From Ignavibacterium sp. (GTDB lineage Bacteria; Bacteroidota; Ignavibacteria; Ignavibacteriales; Ignavibacteriaceae), in contig CP070637.1 in assembly GCA_020354005.1 (NCBI GenBank), forward strand, positions 1,475,731 to 1,509,211: 33,481 nucleotides of DNA. Direction: 5' to 3'. The position numbers and the translations under genes are program-made. The notes beneath the pieces are model-generated. The model was not told where the DNA came from and searched no databases. It was given only the letters and a program-made list of their open reading frames with translations. Shown piece by piece: positions 16,948 to 25,317 of this stretch (position 1 is its first letter; each line of letters opens with the position of its first letter).

Positions 16948-17817
16948 ATGAAAGTATTAGTTATAGGGGGCACAGGTACTGTTGGTAGTCAAACAGTGGC
17001 ACAACTATTAAATAGGGGTACCGACGTAAGGGTGATGACCAGCAAGGAGGAAAACCTTCAGAAATTACCCAAAGGTGTTGAGGGTGTAGTTGGTAATCTT
17101 CATAATGAAGAATCATTGAGTAAAGCATTTGATGGGATTGACCGTGTGTTTATCATTACACCGGTAAGCCAGACGGAGACAGAAGAAGGTCTTGCCGCAG
17201 TTAAAGCTGCCAGGAATGCTGGAGTAAAGCGAATAGTCTATTTATCAGTTCACCGTCTGGAAGATATACAAGAGGCACCGCATTTTAGCAGCAAGATACC
17301 GATAGAGAACGCAATCAAATCATCAGGCATTGAATACACAATATTAAGGCCAAATAGTTTTTTCCAAAACGATTACTGGTTTCAGCAGCCGATGCTTGAG
17401 TATGGCATATATCCCAATCCTATTGGAAATAAAGGCGTCAGTCGTGTTGATGTACTTGATATTGCGGAGGCTGCATCCAATGCTCTGATGGAAGATGGTT
17501 TTACAGGAAAAACATACTCGCTTGTCGGTCCGAATATTAATACTGCAGATGATACCGCAGCCACATTTAGTAAGTATTTAGGCAAGGAGATTAAATATTC
17601 CGGGGATGACCTAGATGCCTGGGGCACTTCTGCAAAACAAATGATGCCAGATTGGATGGTTAATGACTTTAAGATCATGTTTAAGCATTTTCAGGATAAA
17701 GGATTTATTGCTACCGATGAGGATCACATACAAACAATGGAGATATTACATAGAAAGCCACATACGTTTGATTCCTTTGCAAAAAATCTTTCTGAGCAAT
17801 GGAAGAAAGGATCATAA
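16948..17817 (+). CDS. NmrA-like NAD(P)-binding protein (atypical short-chain dehydrogenase family)
   Basis: A 289-residue protein with an N-terminal glycine-rich dinucleotide motif (VIGGTGTVGS, 5-14), followed by the family's second strand (VRVMTS), GVVGNLHNEESL, the VFIITPV segment and the YTILRPNSFFQN motif. This is the NmrA-like/atypical SDR group, whose members bind NAD(P)H and act as redox sensors or as quinone or ether reductases; the catalytic Tyr-x-x-x-Lys of classical SDRs is not present in the normal place. Its substrate is not known. The start at 16948 follows an AAGAAGGAAAAG site. It is bounded by terminators on both sides, so it is monocistronic. Confidence 0.85.
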   Translation: MKVLVIGGTGTVGSQTVAQLLNRGTDVRVMTSKEENLQKLPKGVEGVVGNLHNEESLSKAFDGIDRVFIITPVSQTETEEGLAAVKAARNAGVKRIVYLSVHRLEDIQEAPHFSSKIPIENAIKSSGIEYTILRPNSFFQNDYWFQQPMLEYGIYPNPIGNKGVSRVDVLDIAEAASNALMEDGFTGKTYSLVGPNINTADDTAATFSKYLGKEIKYSGDDLDAWGTSAKQMMPDWMVNDFKIMFKHFQDKGFIATDEDHIQTMEILHRKPHTFDSFAKNLSEQWKKGS

Positions 17818-17830
17818 CATCTTTTTAGTT

Positions 17831-17866
17831 AAGCCGGTGATGTTAGATGATGTTACCGGCTTTTTA
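17831..17866 (+). terminator. rho-independent terminator after the NmrA-like gene
   Basis: AAGCCGGT (17831-17838) pairs with ACCGGCTT (17855-17862), and the hairpin is followed by TTTATTAC. The 16-base loop contains the direct repeat GATGTTAGATGATGTT. Confidence 0.85.
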
Positions 17867-18099
17867 TTACCATATTATGTTTAATGGTTTAGAATTTATC
17901 ATCAAACTAAAAAAATAGGGGATTTCTTATCACAACTTATCATCTGGAATTATAAACAGCACAGAACTAAATTTTGAAAAAATTATTTTGCTTCTGTTTT
18001 TAATATTTTAATTTAGGATTAGCAATCTTCAACCAAAAATATTCTTAAGACCTGAGCAAAAAGTTTTTTGTGAATTTAAATATTCAAAAAGGTATTTAA

Positions 18100-19770
18100 A
18101 TGAAAAAAGTATCATTCCTCCAGCTAGTAGCCATTAGTGTCGTTTTAAGTATTATCACAATTGTTATTGTTCTAACAGTCACTGAGCAAAGAGAGATTGA
18201 AACAAAAGAAGTTGAAATCGCAGAAAAACTAATCGGACTCAAATTCATTCTATCTGAACGAGATTCAATGCTGGATAATCTTATAGAGTATCGAAATAGC
18301 TATAAATCAAATTGGGATGTTGAACTAAAAAATAGTGTTGTACCTTCCGTTCTATTCAATCCCCTCCCAGTTGGATTTGAATTTAACAAAGTGCAGAAGC
18401 CGCTTGAGTTCAGTGATTATTCTAAAACAAAGATGCCTGAGGATATTGAGGAGCTTGCTTATTACTCAATTGGTGAATTAGCAGAACTGATCCGTACTAA
18501 ACAAATATCCTCGGTTGATTTGACGGTATTCTTTTTAGAAAGAATGGAAAAGTTCGGACCGAAACTCGAATGCATAATTACAATTACAAAAGAACGTGCT
18601 TTAAGGCAGGCATCGTTTGTGGACAAAGAAATTGCTCAGGGAAAATATAGAGGATTATTACACGGCATTCCATTTGGGGTAAAAGATCTTCTTTCTACCA
18701 AGGATTATAAAACGACCTGGGGCGCTACGCCATTTAAAGATCAGGTGATTAATGAAGATGCAACAATTATTAAAAATCTTGAAGAAGCGGGAGCTGTGCT
18801 TTTGGCTAAATTAACTATGGGTGCATTAGCTTGGGGAGATGTTTGGTACGGTGGAAAGACAAGAAATCCCTGGGATGTTACAAAAGGTTCAAGCGGTTCT
18901 TCAGCAGGATCTGCTTCTGCAGTTTCTGCAGGGTTGGTGCCTTTTGCGATTGGCACCGAAACCTGGGGCTCGATTGTATCGCCATCAACTGTTTGTGGTG
19001 TGACTGGATTGCGCCCGACTTATGGAAGAGTAAGCCGCACAGGAGCAATGGCATTAAGCTGGTCGATGGATAAGATAGGGCCGATTTGCAGAAATGCTGA
19101 GGATCTTGCCATTGTTTTTAATGAAATTTACGGACCGGACAATATTGATCAATCTTTATACGACGTGCCATTTAACTACACAAATGAGGTTGATCTGAGA
19201 AATCTGAAAATTGGTTATTTAAAAAATGATTTTGATGGCGATTATGATTTTCATAAAAATGATTCACTAACTCTTAATAAGCTAAAAGAACTTGGAGCAG
19301 AGTTAATCCCGGCTGAGTTACCAAATATCGATGTTGAGGCACTCTCATTTATACTCTCGGCAGAAGCAGGTGCAGCGTTTGATGAACTTACCAGAACTAA
19401 TAAAGATAAACTGCTCGTAAGACAGATAAAAAAAGGGTGGCCGAATGTATTTCGCTCTTCAAGATTTATTCCCGCTGTTGAGTATATAAATGCAAACAGG
19501 ATCCGTGCTTTACTTATAAAGGAAATGCAGGAATTAATGGTGCGTGTTGATGTTTATCTCGCACCATCCTGGGAAGGAGATAATCTTCTTCTTACTAATT
19601 TAACAGGGCATCCGTGCGTTGTTCTGCCAAACGGTTTTTCTGATGAAGGGACTCCAACAAGCATTAATTTTATGGGAAAATTATTTGATGAGGGAACTTT
19701 AATTGCTGTTGCAAAGGCATACCAGGATGCGACAGATCATCATTTAAAACATCCTGATTTGAGTTTTTAG
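18100..19770 (+). CDS. membrane-anchored amidase (amidase signature family)
   Basis: A 556-residue amidase with a Ser-cisSer-Lys triad: K195 in GIPFGVKDL, cis-S267 in GSSGSSAGSAS, and nucleophile S291 in GTETWGSIVSPS (24 residues apart, as in fatty acid amide hydrolase). The N-terminus has one hydrophobic helix (about 5-27) followed by a charged helical stretch, so the enzyme is probably tethered outside the cytoplasm. The usual GTDTGGS is GTETWGS here, and the loop before the active site has extra serines; both look like a sub-type, not decay. Family members hydrolyse amides; it is not GatA, since gatB/gatC are absent nearby and it carries an anchor. Substrate unknown. Confidence 0.9.
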   Translation: MKKVSFLQLVAISVVLSIITIVIVLTVTEQREIETKEVEIAEKLIGLKFILSERDSMLDNLIEYRNSYKSNWDVELKNSVVPSVLFNPLPVGFEFNKVQKPLEFSDYSKTKMPEDIEELAYYSIGELAELIRTKQISSVDLTVFFLERMEKFGPKLECIITITKERALRQASFVDKEIAQGKYRGLLHGIPFGVKDLLSTKDYKTTWGATPFKDQVINEDATIIKNLEEAGAVLLAKLTMGALAWGDVWYGGKTRNPWDVTKGSSGSSAGSASAVSAGLVPFAIGTETWGSIVSPSTVCGVTGLRPTYGRVSRTGAMALSWSMDKIGPICRNAEDLAIVFNEIYGPDNIDQSLYDVPFNYTNEVDLRNLKIGYLKNDFDGDYDFHKNDSLTLNKLKELGAELIPAELPNIDVEALSFILSAEAGAAFDELTRTNKDKLLVRQIKKGWPNVFRSSRFIPAVEYINANRIRALLIKEMQELMVRVDVYLAPSWEGDNLLLTNLTGHPCVVLPNGFSDEGTPTSINFMGKLFDEGTLIAVAKAYQDATDHHLKHPDLSF

Positions 19771-19811
19771 TATATATTTTCAGTTAAGAAATTAATGTCG
19801 GACTGAATGCA

Positions 19812-19885
19812 GGGTGGCCGAGACTAATCTCTGTAAATTGAAAAATTTCTATTGTTAAATGTTAGTCTCACAAATTTATCCCACC
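19812..19885. other. nested inverted repeats in the 307-bp gap before the RRM gene
   Basis: The gap 19771-20077 holds no convincing gene. Within it, GGGTGG (19812-19817) can pair with CCCACC (19880-19885), GAGACTAA (19820-19827) with TTAGTCTC (19862-19869), and AAATT with AATTT around a GAAA loop (19835-19848). GAGACTAATCTC can also fold on itself as an alternative. If transcribed, this would be a layered hairpin, either the amidase's 3' end or part of the RRM leader. The rest of the gap, apart from a weak CGGCT/AGCCG pair (20009-20041), shows nothing. Confidence 0.4.
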
Positions 19886-20077
19886 TAAGCTTGACTTGTA
19901 ATTGCTTATTATTTGTTCTAAATTTCCAATATCCAGCAGAAAAATTCAGATAATTTTTACACACCGCAGAACGTACTTTATCTAAATTTTTATTCACGGG
20001 TAAGTAATCGGCTAAGTTGACTGATATAGACGGAAGCCGTTTGATAATTAATCCAAATATGTACTAAGGAGAAAAAA

Positions 20078-20392
20078 ATGAATATTTATGTGGGCAATCT
20101 CGCTCCCGAAGTTAATGAAGAGGATCTTAACACGTTATTCAGTGAGTATGGCAAGGTTAGTAGTTCTAAAATAATTCGCGATATGTTCAGCCAGGATTCA
20201 CGTGGCTTTGGGTTTGTTGAAATGCCTTCGCAAGCAGAAGGACAAAAAGCAATTGATGGACTAAATACACAAGAGCTTAAAGGAAAGAAAATAGTTGTTA
20301 ATGAAGCTCGACCAAGACGGGACTCCAGAGGAGGAGGTCGCCGTGGCGGAGGAGGAAGAGATAGGGGAAGAGGCGGACAACGCAAATATTAA
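20078..20392 (+). CDS. RRM-type RNA-binding protein with arginine/glycine-rich tail
   Basis: A 104-residue protein of one RNA recognition motif: RNP2 is IYVGNL (3-8) and RNP1 is RGFGFVEM (42-49), with the two aromatic residues that stack on RNA bases. After residue 80 comes a disordered arginine/glycine tail (RGGGRRGGGGRDRGRGG). Small bacterial RRM proteins of this kind, known from cyanobacteria and Bacteroidota, bind single-stranded RNA and in some species rise in the cold. A perfect Shine-Dalgarno (AAGGAG) precedes the ATG. The long upstream gap with paired segments could support autoregulation at the RNA level, which is only inference. It is followed by a strong terminator. Confidence 0.93.
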   Translation: MNIYVGNLAPEVNEEDLNTLFSEYGKVSSSKIIRDMFSQDSRGFGFVEMPSQAEGQKAIDGLNTQELKGKKIVVNEARPRRDSRGGGRRGGGGRDRGRGGQRKY

Positions 20393-20414
20393 CATTCCGC
20401 TATAATTGAACTTA

Positions 20415-20440
20415 ATGCCGTACCTTGATACGGCATTTTT
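20415..20440. terminator. terminator between the RRM gene and the convergent histidine kinase
   Basis: ATGCCGTA (20415-20422) pairs with TACGGCAT (20429-20436) around CCTTGA, followed by TTTTTATTTTT on the plus strand. On the minus strand the hairpin is followed by TAAGTTC, so it serves mainly the RRM gene. Confidence 0.9.
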
Positions 20441-20493
20441 TATTTTTATCAAGTCCTGCAAATTGATTTTAACTTTTAAGCAATAATTGCAAA

Positions 20494-22014
20494 CTAACTA
20501 TACTCAACTTCTTTCTGTACACTTTGTTTAAATTTGTACATTGGAATCTTGAATGAAAAGATTGTCCCCGATTCTTTACTGCTTTCAACTTTAATCTCAA
20601 TGTTATGTACCTCTAAAATCTTTTTAACAATTGCTAATCCAAGTCCAAGACCTTCGTTTTCAGTAGCCGTTGTTCTCTCAGCTTTTTGATATCGTTCGAA
20701 TATATGCGGAAGGGCATCGGAACTGATGCCACGTCCATTATCTTTTACGCCAACTAATACATCCTGTTTCTGAGGAGTTAAACTTATTTTGATAATGCCA
20801 CCCTCTGGAGTAAACTTTAGTGCATTGTCCAATAGATTCTGTAATACCTTTTCCATCATGCCAATATCTGCATTGACCATCGGTAGATCATACGGAAAAT
20901 CTAATTTAAGTTCGATCTTTTTTGGTTCTGCAAAAACTAAATTTTTCTGTTTTACATCCTGAACTAATTCAGCAATTGAAAATGGTTCCGGGTTGGGCTT
21001 GCTTTCTCTCGCTTCAAGTTTTGATAGCTCAAATAATTCTTCAACTAAATTTTTTAATCTTTCTGTGCTGCTGAAAATAGTTTCCATATAATTTTTTCGT
21101 TCTTCTTCAGAAAGCGAGTCTGCTTTTATAAGAATGGTTTCAATGTAGCCCTGAATTGTAGCAAGCGGGGTTCTTAAATCGTGGGATACATTTGCAACAA
21201 GTTCTCTTCGTAAATTATCCATCGTTTTCATCTCTTCAATGTTTCGTACTATTGTATCAGCCATCTCATTAAATGAATCTGCGAACTCACTTATTTCTCC
21301 TTTCCCTTTATGTTTTACTCTCGCGCTTAAGTCGCCTTCCTTAAATCTTCTTATCACAAGCACAATTCTTCTTAGATTTCTTGTTATGAATGCAAGAGAT
21401 ATCAGACTAATTATAGCTGCGGCAATAAGTGTAATGGTCATTGAACGAACACCTAAGCGCAGCATATAACTCCCAAAAACGAACTGTGTAGCATTTTCAT
21501 ATTCCTCGCCACCAAGGATAACATAAATATATCCCCTGAAAACTGAGTCTTCGTACACTTCAGATGCAGAGAATCCTTTCATCACTTCTGCATTTTTGGG
21601 ATCAACACCCATAAAAAATGATTCTTCCTCTGCATTAATAAATTCATTTATCGGTACTAAGGGAACATATTCGAGCTCAACTACTTTGTTTGGTGCAAAG
21701 TAGGTTAGAATTTTTCCTTCTGTATCCAGCAGATAAACTTCTATACTTGGATTTATCACCATTACATCGTGAAATACATCTTTCAATACTTTTTCATTTG
21801 CTTCGCCATTAATAAAACATCTATTCTCATCGGCAATATGAGGTGCTACTTCTGCATTTAACTTTTGGCTGGCCTCCTGGAAATACATCTCGGCAGTGTA
21901 AACCGATATATATAGATACACCGCAGAAAGGACTATGAGTGTTACTAAAAAGGTGGCACCGATTTTCCAGAACAAGCTGTTGAAAAAATTATGACTACTC
22001 TTTTGTGATTTCAT
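20494..22014 (-). CDS. membrane sensor histidine kinase
   Basis: Read from the ATG at 22014 the protein has 506 residues; upstream starts (ATG 22041, GTG 22059) overlap the response regulator gene and lack a good ribosome binding site, while GAGGAG lies before 22014. Layout: transmembrane helix near 18-38, a periplasmic sensor domain of ~140 residues, a second helix (about 195-212), a HAMP segment, the dimerisation/phosphoacceptor helix VANVSHDLRTPL (H278 phosphorylated), and the HATPase domain with N box (NLLDNALKFTPEGG), DNGRGI and GLGLGLAIVKK. It would autophosphorylate on ATP in response to an unknown external signal and pass phosphate to the regulator gene directly upstream. It diverges from NDH-2, which may be a target. 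Confidence 0.92.
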   Translation of the reverse strand: MKSQKSSHNFFNSLFWKIGATFLVTLIVLSAVYLYISVYTAEMYFQEASQKLNAEVAPHIADENRCFINGEANEKVLKDVFHDVMVINPSIEVYLLDTEGKILTYFAPNKVVELEYVPLVPINEFINAEEESFFMGVDPKNAEVMKGFSASEVYEDSVFRGYIYVILGGEEYENATQFVFGSYMLRLGVRSMTITLIAAAIISLISLAFITRNLRRIVLVIRRFKEGDLSARVKHKGKGEISEFADSFNEMADTIVRNIEEMKTMDNLRRELVANVSHDLRTPLATIQGYIETILIKADSLSEEERKNYMETIFSSTERLKNLVEELFELSKLEARESKPNPEPFSIAELVQDVKQKNLVFAEPKKIELKLDFPYDLPMVNADIGMMEKVLQNLLDNALKFTPEGGIIKISLTPQKQDVLVGVKDNGRGISSDALPHIFERYQKAERTTATENEGLGLGLAIVKKILEVHNIEIKVESSKESGTIFSFKIPMYKFKQSVQKEVEYS

Positions 22015-22021
22015 AAGATTT

Positions 22022-22723
22022 TCAAATCTCCTCAATCTCATTAAATCTATAACCAACACCCCAGGAGGTTAAAATATATTTTGGATTGGATAAATCGGAT
22101 TCAATTTTACTTCGAAGCCTGTTAATATGTGAGTTCACCGTGTGTTCGTAACCGTTATACTGGTATCCCCAAAGAATACTCAATAGTTGTTCTCTTGTAT
22201 ACGTTCTTCCCGGATGGGATGCAAGTAAATGGAGAAGATCAAACTCCTTGGGAGTAAGTTCTATCCTCTCACCGTTAAGAATAACTTTACGCTTAGCAAC
22301 TTCTATAGTTAACGGACCCGTTATAATATCATTTTCATTAAATGTTTCTTTTTGGATGGCCTCAATCCTTCTAAAGATTGCTTTTACTCTTGCTATGAAT
22401 TCTCGTATACCAAAGGGCTTAGTAAGATAGTCATCTGCACCAATTTCCAGCCCGATTACTTTATCAACTTCTTCCGATTTTGAAGTGAGCATTAATATTG
22501 GTATGTAAATATCCTTTCGTCTTACTTCTTTACAAATCTCCAGGCCATCTAATTTGGGCAGCATTAAATCAAGTACAATAAAGTCATACTTCTCGCTCAG
22601 GGCTTCCTTTAATCCTGCTTCACCATCCAGCGCTTTGGTTACTTTACAACCCATATCCTTCAGATGGATTTCTAGCAAATCAGCTATTGATTTATCGTCT
22701 TCAATTACAAGTACGTTTTTCAT
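22022..22723 (-). CDS. OmpR-family response regulator
   Basis: A 233-residue two-domain regulator. The receiver domain has the acidic pair E8-D9-D10, phosphoacceptor D52 (LDLMLPKLDG), T80 and K102 (LTKPF). The C-terminal winged-helix DNA-binding domain includes PKEFDLLHLLASHPGRTYTRE and the recognition helix region TVNSHINRLRSKIE. Phosphorylated by the kinase whose gene follows, it would bind DNA as a dimer and alter transcription. It is the first gene of the two-gene operon, with a short overlap or gap of 7 bp to the kinase depending on the start used, and a 189-bp divergent region to the NADH dehydrogenase gene. Its target genes are not known. Confidence 0.94.
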   Translation of the reverse strand: MKNVLVIEDDKSIADLLEIHLKDMGCKVTKALDGEAGLKEALSEKYDFIVLDLMLPKLDGLEICKEVRRKDIYIPILMLTSKSEEVDKVIGLEIGADDYLTKPFGIREFIARVKAIFRRIEAIQKETFNENDIITGPLTIEVAKRKVILNGERIELTPKEFDLLHLLASHPGRTYTREQLLSILWGYQYNGYEHTVNSHINRLRSKIESDLSNPKYILTSWGVGYRFNEIEEI

Positions 22724-22912
22724 AATATTTTAGTATTATTTTCTATATTAATATAGAATTAGATTATAACAAAATTATCACAGTATCAATATAAATTTGT
22801 AAGAACAACCAAAATCTCCAAATAATAATTATTCGTTGAGTGGGATCACAGCCACAAAAAGTTTTCTTTCTTATTTTAGAATTACAATTAGGTTGTTAGA
22901 ATATTTAAAATA

Positions 22913-24181
22913 ATGGACAAGAAAAAAGTTATAATTATCGGTGGTGGTTTTGGGGGGTTAAGTGCCGCTAAAGATTTGGTTAAACATCCTTTTGATATCA
23001 CATTAATTGATAAAACCAATCACCATTTATTTCAACCGTTGTTATACCAGGTTGCTACCGCGGCACTTTCACCGGGAGATATTGCCAATCCTATTCGTTC
23101 GGTATTCAGAAAGACAGATAATATAAATATTATTATGGCTGAGGCAACTTCGATTGATAAAGAAAACAGAACGGTATCCTTTAACAACTCTGCAATACAA
23201 TTTGATTTTTTAATATTTGCTGCCGGTGTTCAGCAATTTTATTTTGGTAAAGATGAATGGGAACCTTATGCTCCCGGTTTAAAAACACTTAATGATGCTT
23301 TAAAAATAAGAGAGAATATTTTGCATTCTCTTGAAACTGCAGAAAGATTAGAAGATGCAGATGAACGCAAACAATATTTGAACTTTGTAATTGTGGGTGG
23401 AGGAGCGACCGGTGTTGAGCTTGCAGGTGCAATTGCTGAAATAGTAAACAAAAACCTCATACGGGATTATAAGAATATCAACAGCAAGATGACAAAGGTA
23501 TTTTTGATTGAAGCACATCCAGAGGTGTTAAATATTTTCCCTGAAACATTATCAAAAAAAGCAAGTGAAGACCTTAAACAATTAGGTGTAGAAGTATTTG
23601 TAAATAAACGTGTATCCAAAATAAATGAAGAGGGTGTTTGGCTTGGTGATGAATTAGTCAAATCAAAAAATATTATCTGGGCTGCCGGCAACAGAGCATC
23701 TCCACTATTATTAACGCTTAATGTAGACCTGGATAATTTCGGAAGAGTAGAAGTCAATGAAGATTTAAGTCTGCCAGATTTTCAAAACATATTTGTCTTA
23801 GGAGATGCAGCTGCATATAAAGATGAAAAGGGAAATCTATTACCGGCGTTAGCACCTGTGGCGATTCAGCAAGGCAAGTTTGTGGCGAATATCATTGCAA
23901 ATAATCTTACAGAAAAAGAGAGAGGCAGATTTAGATATCGTGATAAGGGTACTATGGCAACTATTGGTAAAGCGAGGGCTGTAGCAGTTATTAAGGGCTT
24001 AAAGCTCAGCGGGTTATTCGCCTGGTTAACATGGTGTGTTGTACATATAATGTATCTTATTAGTTATCGAAACCGCTTGAGGGTAATGCTGGAATGGGCA
24101 TGGCATTATGTAACAAACAGACCGGGTATTAGATTGATTGTTAAGGATTCAAGTAAAGATACAGATTCCTATCTGGCTTGA
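22913..24181 (+). CDS. ndh: type II NADH dehydrogenase (NDH-2)
   Basis: A 422-residue flavoprotein with two Rossmann folds: FAD motif IIGGGFGG (8-15) and NAD motif FVIVGGGATGVELAG (from about 157), the family's FLIFAAG and LGDAAA strands, and the LPALAPVAIQQG segment near the quinone site (often AQ-A-Q; the Q is P here). The C-terminal hydrophobic/amphipathic helices (GLFAWLTWCVVHIMYLISYRN, in parts) anchor it to the membrane. NDH-2 oxidises NADH and reduces quinone without pumping protons. It fits a respiratory organism and the neighbouring lysine- and acyl-oxidising enzymes that make reduced carriers. No strong Shine-Dalgarno is seen. Divergent from the two-component operon. Confidence 0.92.
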   Translation: MDKKKVIIIGGGFGGLSAAKDLVKHPFDITLIDKTNHHLFQPLLYQVATAALSPGDIANPIRSVFRKTDNINIIMAEATSIDKENRTVSFNNSAIQFDFLIFAAGVQQFYFGKDEWEPYAPGLKTLNDALKIRENILHSLETAERLEDADERKQYLNFVIVGGGATGVELAGAIAEIVNKNLIRDYKNINSKMTKVFLIEAHPEVLNIFPETLSKKASEDLKQLGVEVFVNKRVSKINEEGVWLGDELVKSKNIIWAAGNRASPLLLTLNVDLDNFGRVEVNEDLSLPDFQNIFVLGDAAAYKDEKGNLLPALAPVAIQQGKFVANIIANNLTEKERGRFRYRDKGTMATIGKARAVAVIKGLKLSGLFAWLTWCVVHIMYLISYRNRLRVMLEWAWHYVTNRPGIRLIVKDSSKDTDSYLA

Positions 24182-24202
24182 TTTACAATCTTCTAAATAA
24201 AA

Positions 24203-24349
24203 AAGAGTTTATCATGAATGTATCTTTAATTAGAGTTCCTTCGTGTCATGGTGACTTAGTGGTGAATAATATTTATGCGAAAAATAGAATCATTTGCCAC
24301 CAAGACACTAAGTCTCAAAGGTTCACTAAGTCATTTCAGATAAACTCTT
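24203..24349. repeat. 147-bp imperfect palindromic element with 11-bp terminal inverted repeats
   Basis: AAGAGTTTATC (24203-24213) and GATAAACTCTT (24339-24349) are exact inverted repeats. Further in, the left arm (24236-24267: AGTTCCTTCGTGTCATGG then TGACTTAGTGGTGAAT) matches the reverse complement of the right arm (24295-24326: AGTGAACC then TTTGAGACTTAGTGTC and TTGGTGGC), roughly two thirds identical with a few indels. The whole looks like a small non-autonomous palindromic element or a very long hairpin. Frames open through it (24178-24372) have no coding character. It separates ndh from the convergent AHSA1 genes. Confidence 0.6.
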
Positions 24350-24399
24350 ATCGAACTATTAGTAATAAATAGACTATAAGTCAGATTAATCTGCAGTTG

Positions 24400-24840
24400 C
24401 TATTCAAACCTTGGAGTACCCTTTCCGGTTTCCAAATAATTTTTTAAGCTCGTTGCAACAAAATAGTCCCAGCCTGATTCGCATATATCGTAACAGTTTA
24501 GTTCGGGTGTCAAGCCATTGTGTTCCATTGAAATTTCAACATCATCACTATCTTTATTAAAAGCCCAGACGACCTCTGTATTCAACCATTCTTCTTTGAT
24601 ATCTGTGAACCCGTCTACAAAATGTTCAGCTTCAATACATTTCCAGGTAATCCTGTCGTATTTAGAAAATTCAGTTATTTTGAATCTCCATTTTGTTTTT
24701 CCGAAGGAGATTGTGAATTCATCACCTACTTTAAATACTGGACTATCAACCCTTCCCCACCACATGTTCAATTCACTTGCAACTGCTTTGAATGCACTTT
24801 TTTTTTCTGTTTTTACCTTAATAGAAGATTCGTAGTTCAT
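24400..24840 (-). CDS. SRPBCC (AHSA1-like) domain protein, second copy
   Basis: A 146-residue cytoplasmic single-domain protein. The helix-grip pattern of the SRPBCC/AHSA1 family is seen: an N-terminal strand, a helix (KSAFKAVASEL), the tryptophan-rich turn MWWGRVD, paired strands (FTISFGKTKWRFKITEF) and a long C-terminal helix (ESGWDYFVATSLKNYLETG) that packs over a hydrophobic cavity. Such domains bind small hydrophobic ligands or partner proteins; this one is diverged from its neighbour and its ligand is unknown. It lies 42 bp behind the first AHSA1 gene, in the ArsR operon. Function beyond fold cannot be read. Confidence 0.85.
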   Translation of the reverse strand: MNYESSIKVKTEKKSAFKAVASELNMWWGRVDSPVFKVGDEFTISFGKTKWRFKITEFSKYDRITWKCIEAEHFVDGFTDIKEEWLNTEVVWAFNKDSDDVEISMEHNGLTPELNCYDICESGWDYFVATSLKNYLETGKGTPRFE

Positions 24841-24882
24841 AAGCCAAATCAGTTTTATTAATAGATTTATGGTGATTGATAA

Positions 24883-25317
24883 TTAACTTACTTGTTCAAT
24901 GCTTTCAACAAGTTCTTTGAGCTTCTGCCCGAATCGTAAGTCCCAACCTTCGCTGTGAGAATTTCTTGTCTCTTCCTGGTTTGCAGTCATTTTATCCCAA
25001 CCAGAGTGAACAAGTGATAGATCGGTCTTATCTCCATTTTCAGTTAACTCAAATTCAACAAGAGTCTCAGCATTAATAAAAGTAGTATTCCAGGTATAAG
25101 ATAGTTTCTTTTTATCAACAACTTCTTTAACACTGCACTTAAATACTCCATCCCATTCTTCCGTTACATCAGACTTGAAGGTAAAGTTTTCTCCGGATGC
25201 CGGTTCAAAATCAGTGGACATCAACATCCACTGCTGTAACTCCTTTGGATTCGTTAGTGCCTCCCAGACTTTATTTACCGGCGCATTGACCGTGAGTTTC
25301 TTTTCGATTGGTCCCAT
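24883..25317 (-). CDS. SRPBCC (AHSA1-like) domain protein
   Basis: A 144-residue AHSA1/START-fold protein: KKLTVNAPVNKVWEALTNPKELQQWM is the typical start (strand, then helix with W-x-A-L-T-x-P), followed by antiparallel strands and a C-terminal helix (SEGWDLRFGQKLKELVESI). Its ATG overlaps the ArsR stop by one base (TAATG), which implies coupled translation. ArsR-plus-AHSA1 gene pairs are common in bacteria, and the proteins are thought to bind hydrophobic ligands, but the ligand is generally unknown. Here two AHSA1 genes stand in tandem, which may mean a heteromer or different ligands. Confidence 0.9.
   Translation of the reverse strand: MGPIEKKLTVNAPVNKVWEALTNPKELQQWMLMSTDFEPASGENFTFKSDVTEEWDGVFKCSVKEVVDKKKLSYTWNTTFINAETLVEFELTENGDKTDLSLVHSGWDKMTANQEETRNSHSEGWDLRFGQKLKELVESIEQVS

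Noticed and set aside
20086-20385. Antisense open frame across the RRM gene
   Set aside because: It is a proline-rich mirror of the GGN/CGN codons of the arginine/glycine tail; the RRM frame has full motifs and a Shine-Dalgarno.
22015-22059. Earlier GTG/ATG starts for the histidine kinase
   Set aside because: These overlap the regulator gene with no good ribosome binding site, while GAGGAG precedes 22014. They are possible but less likely.
24178-24372. 64-residue open frame after ndh
   Set aside because: It overlaps the ndh end, covers the 147-bp palindromic element exactly, and its residues follow the repeat's word structure; no ribosome binding site or coding bias.
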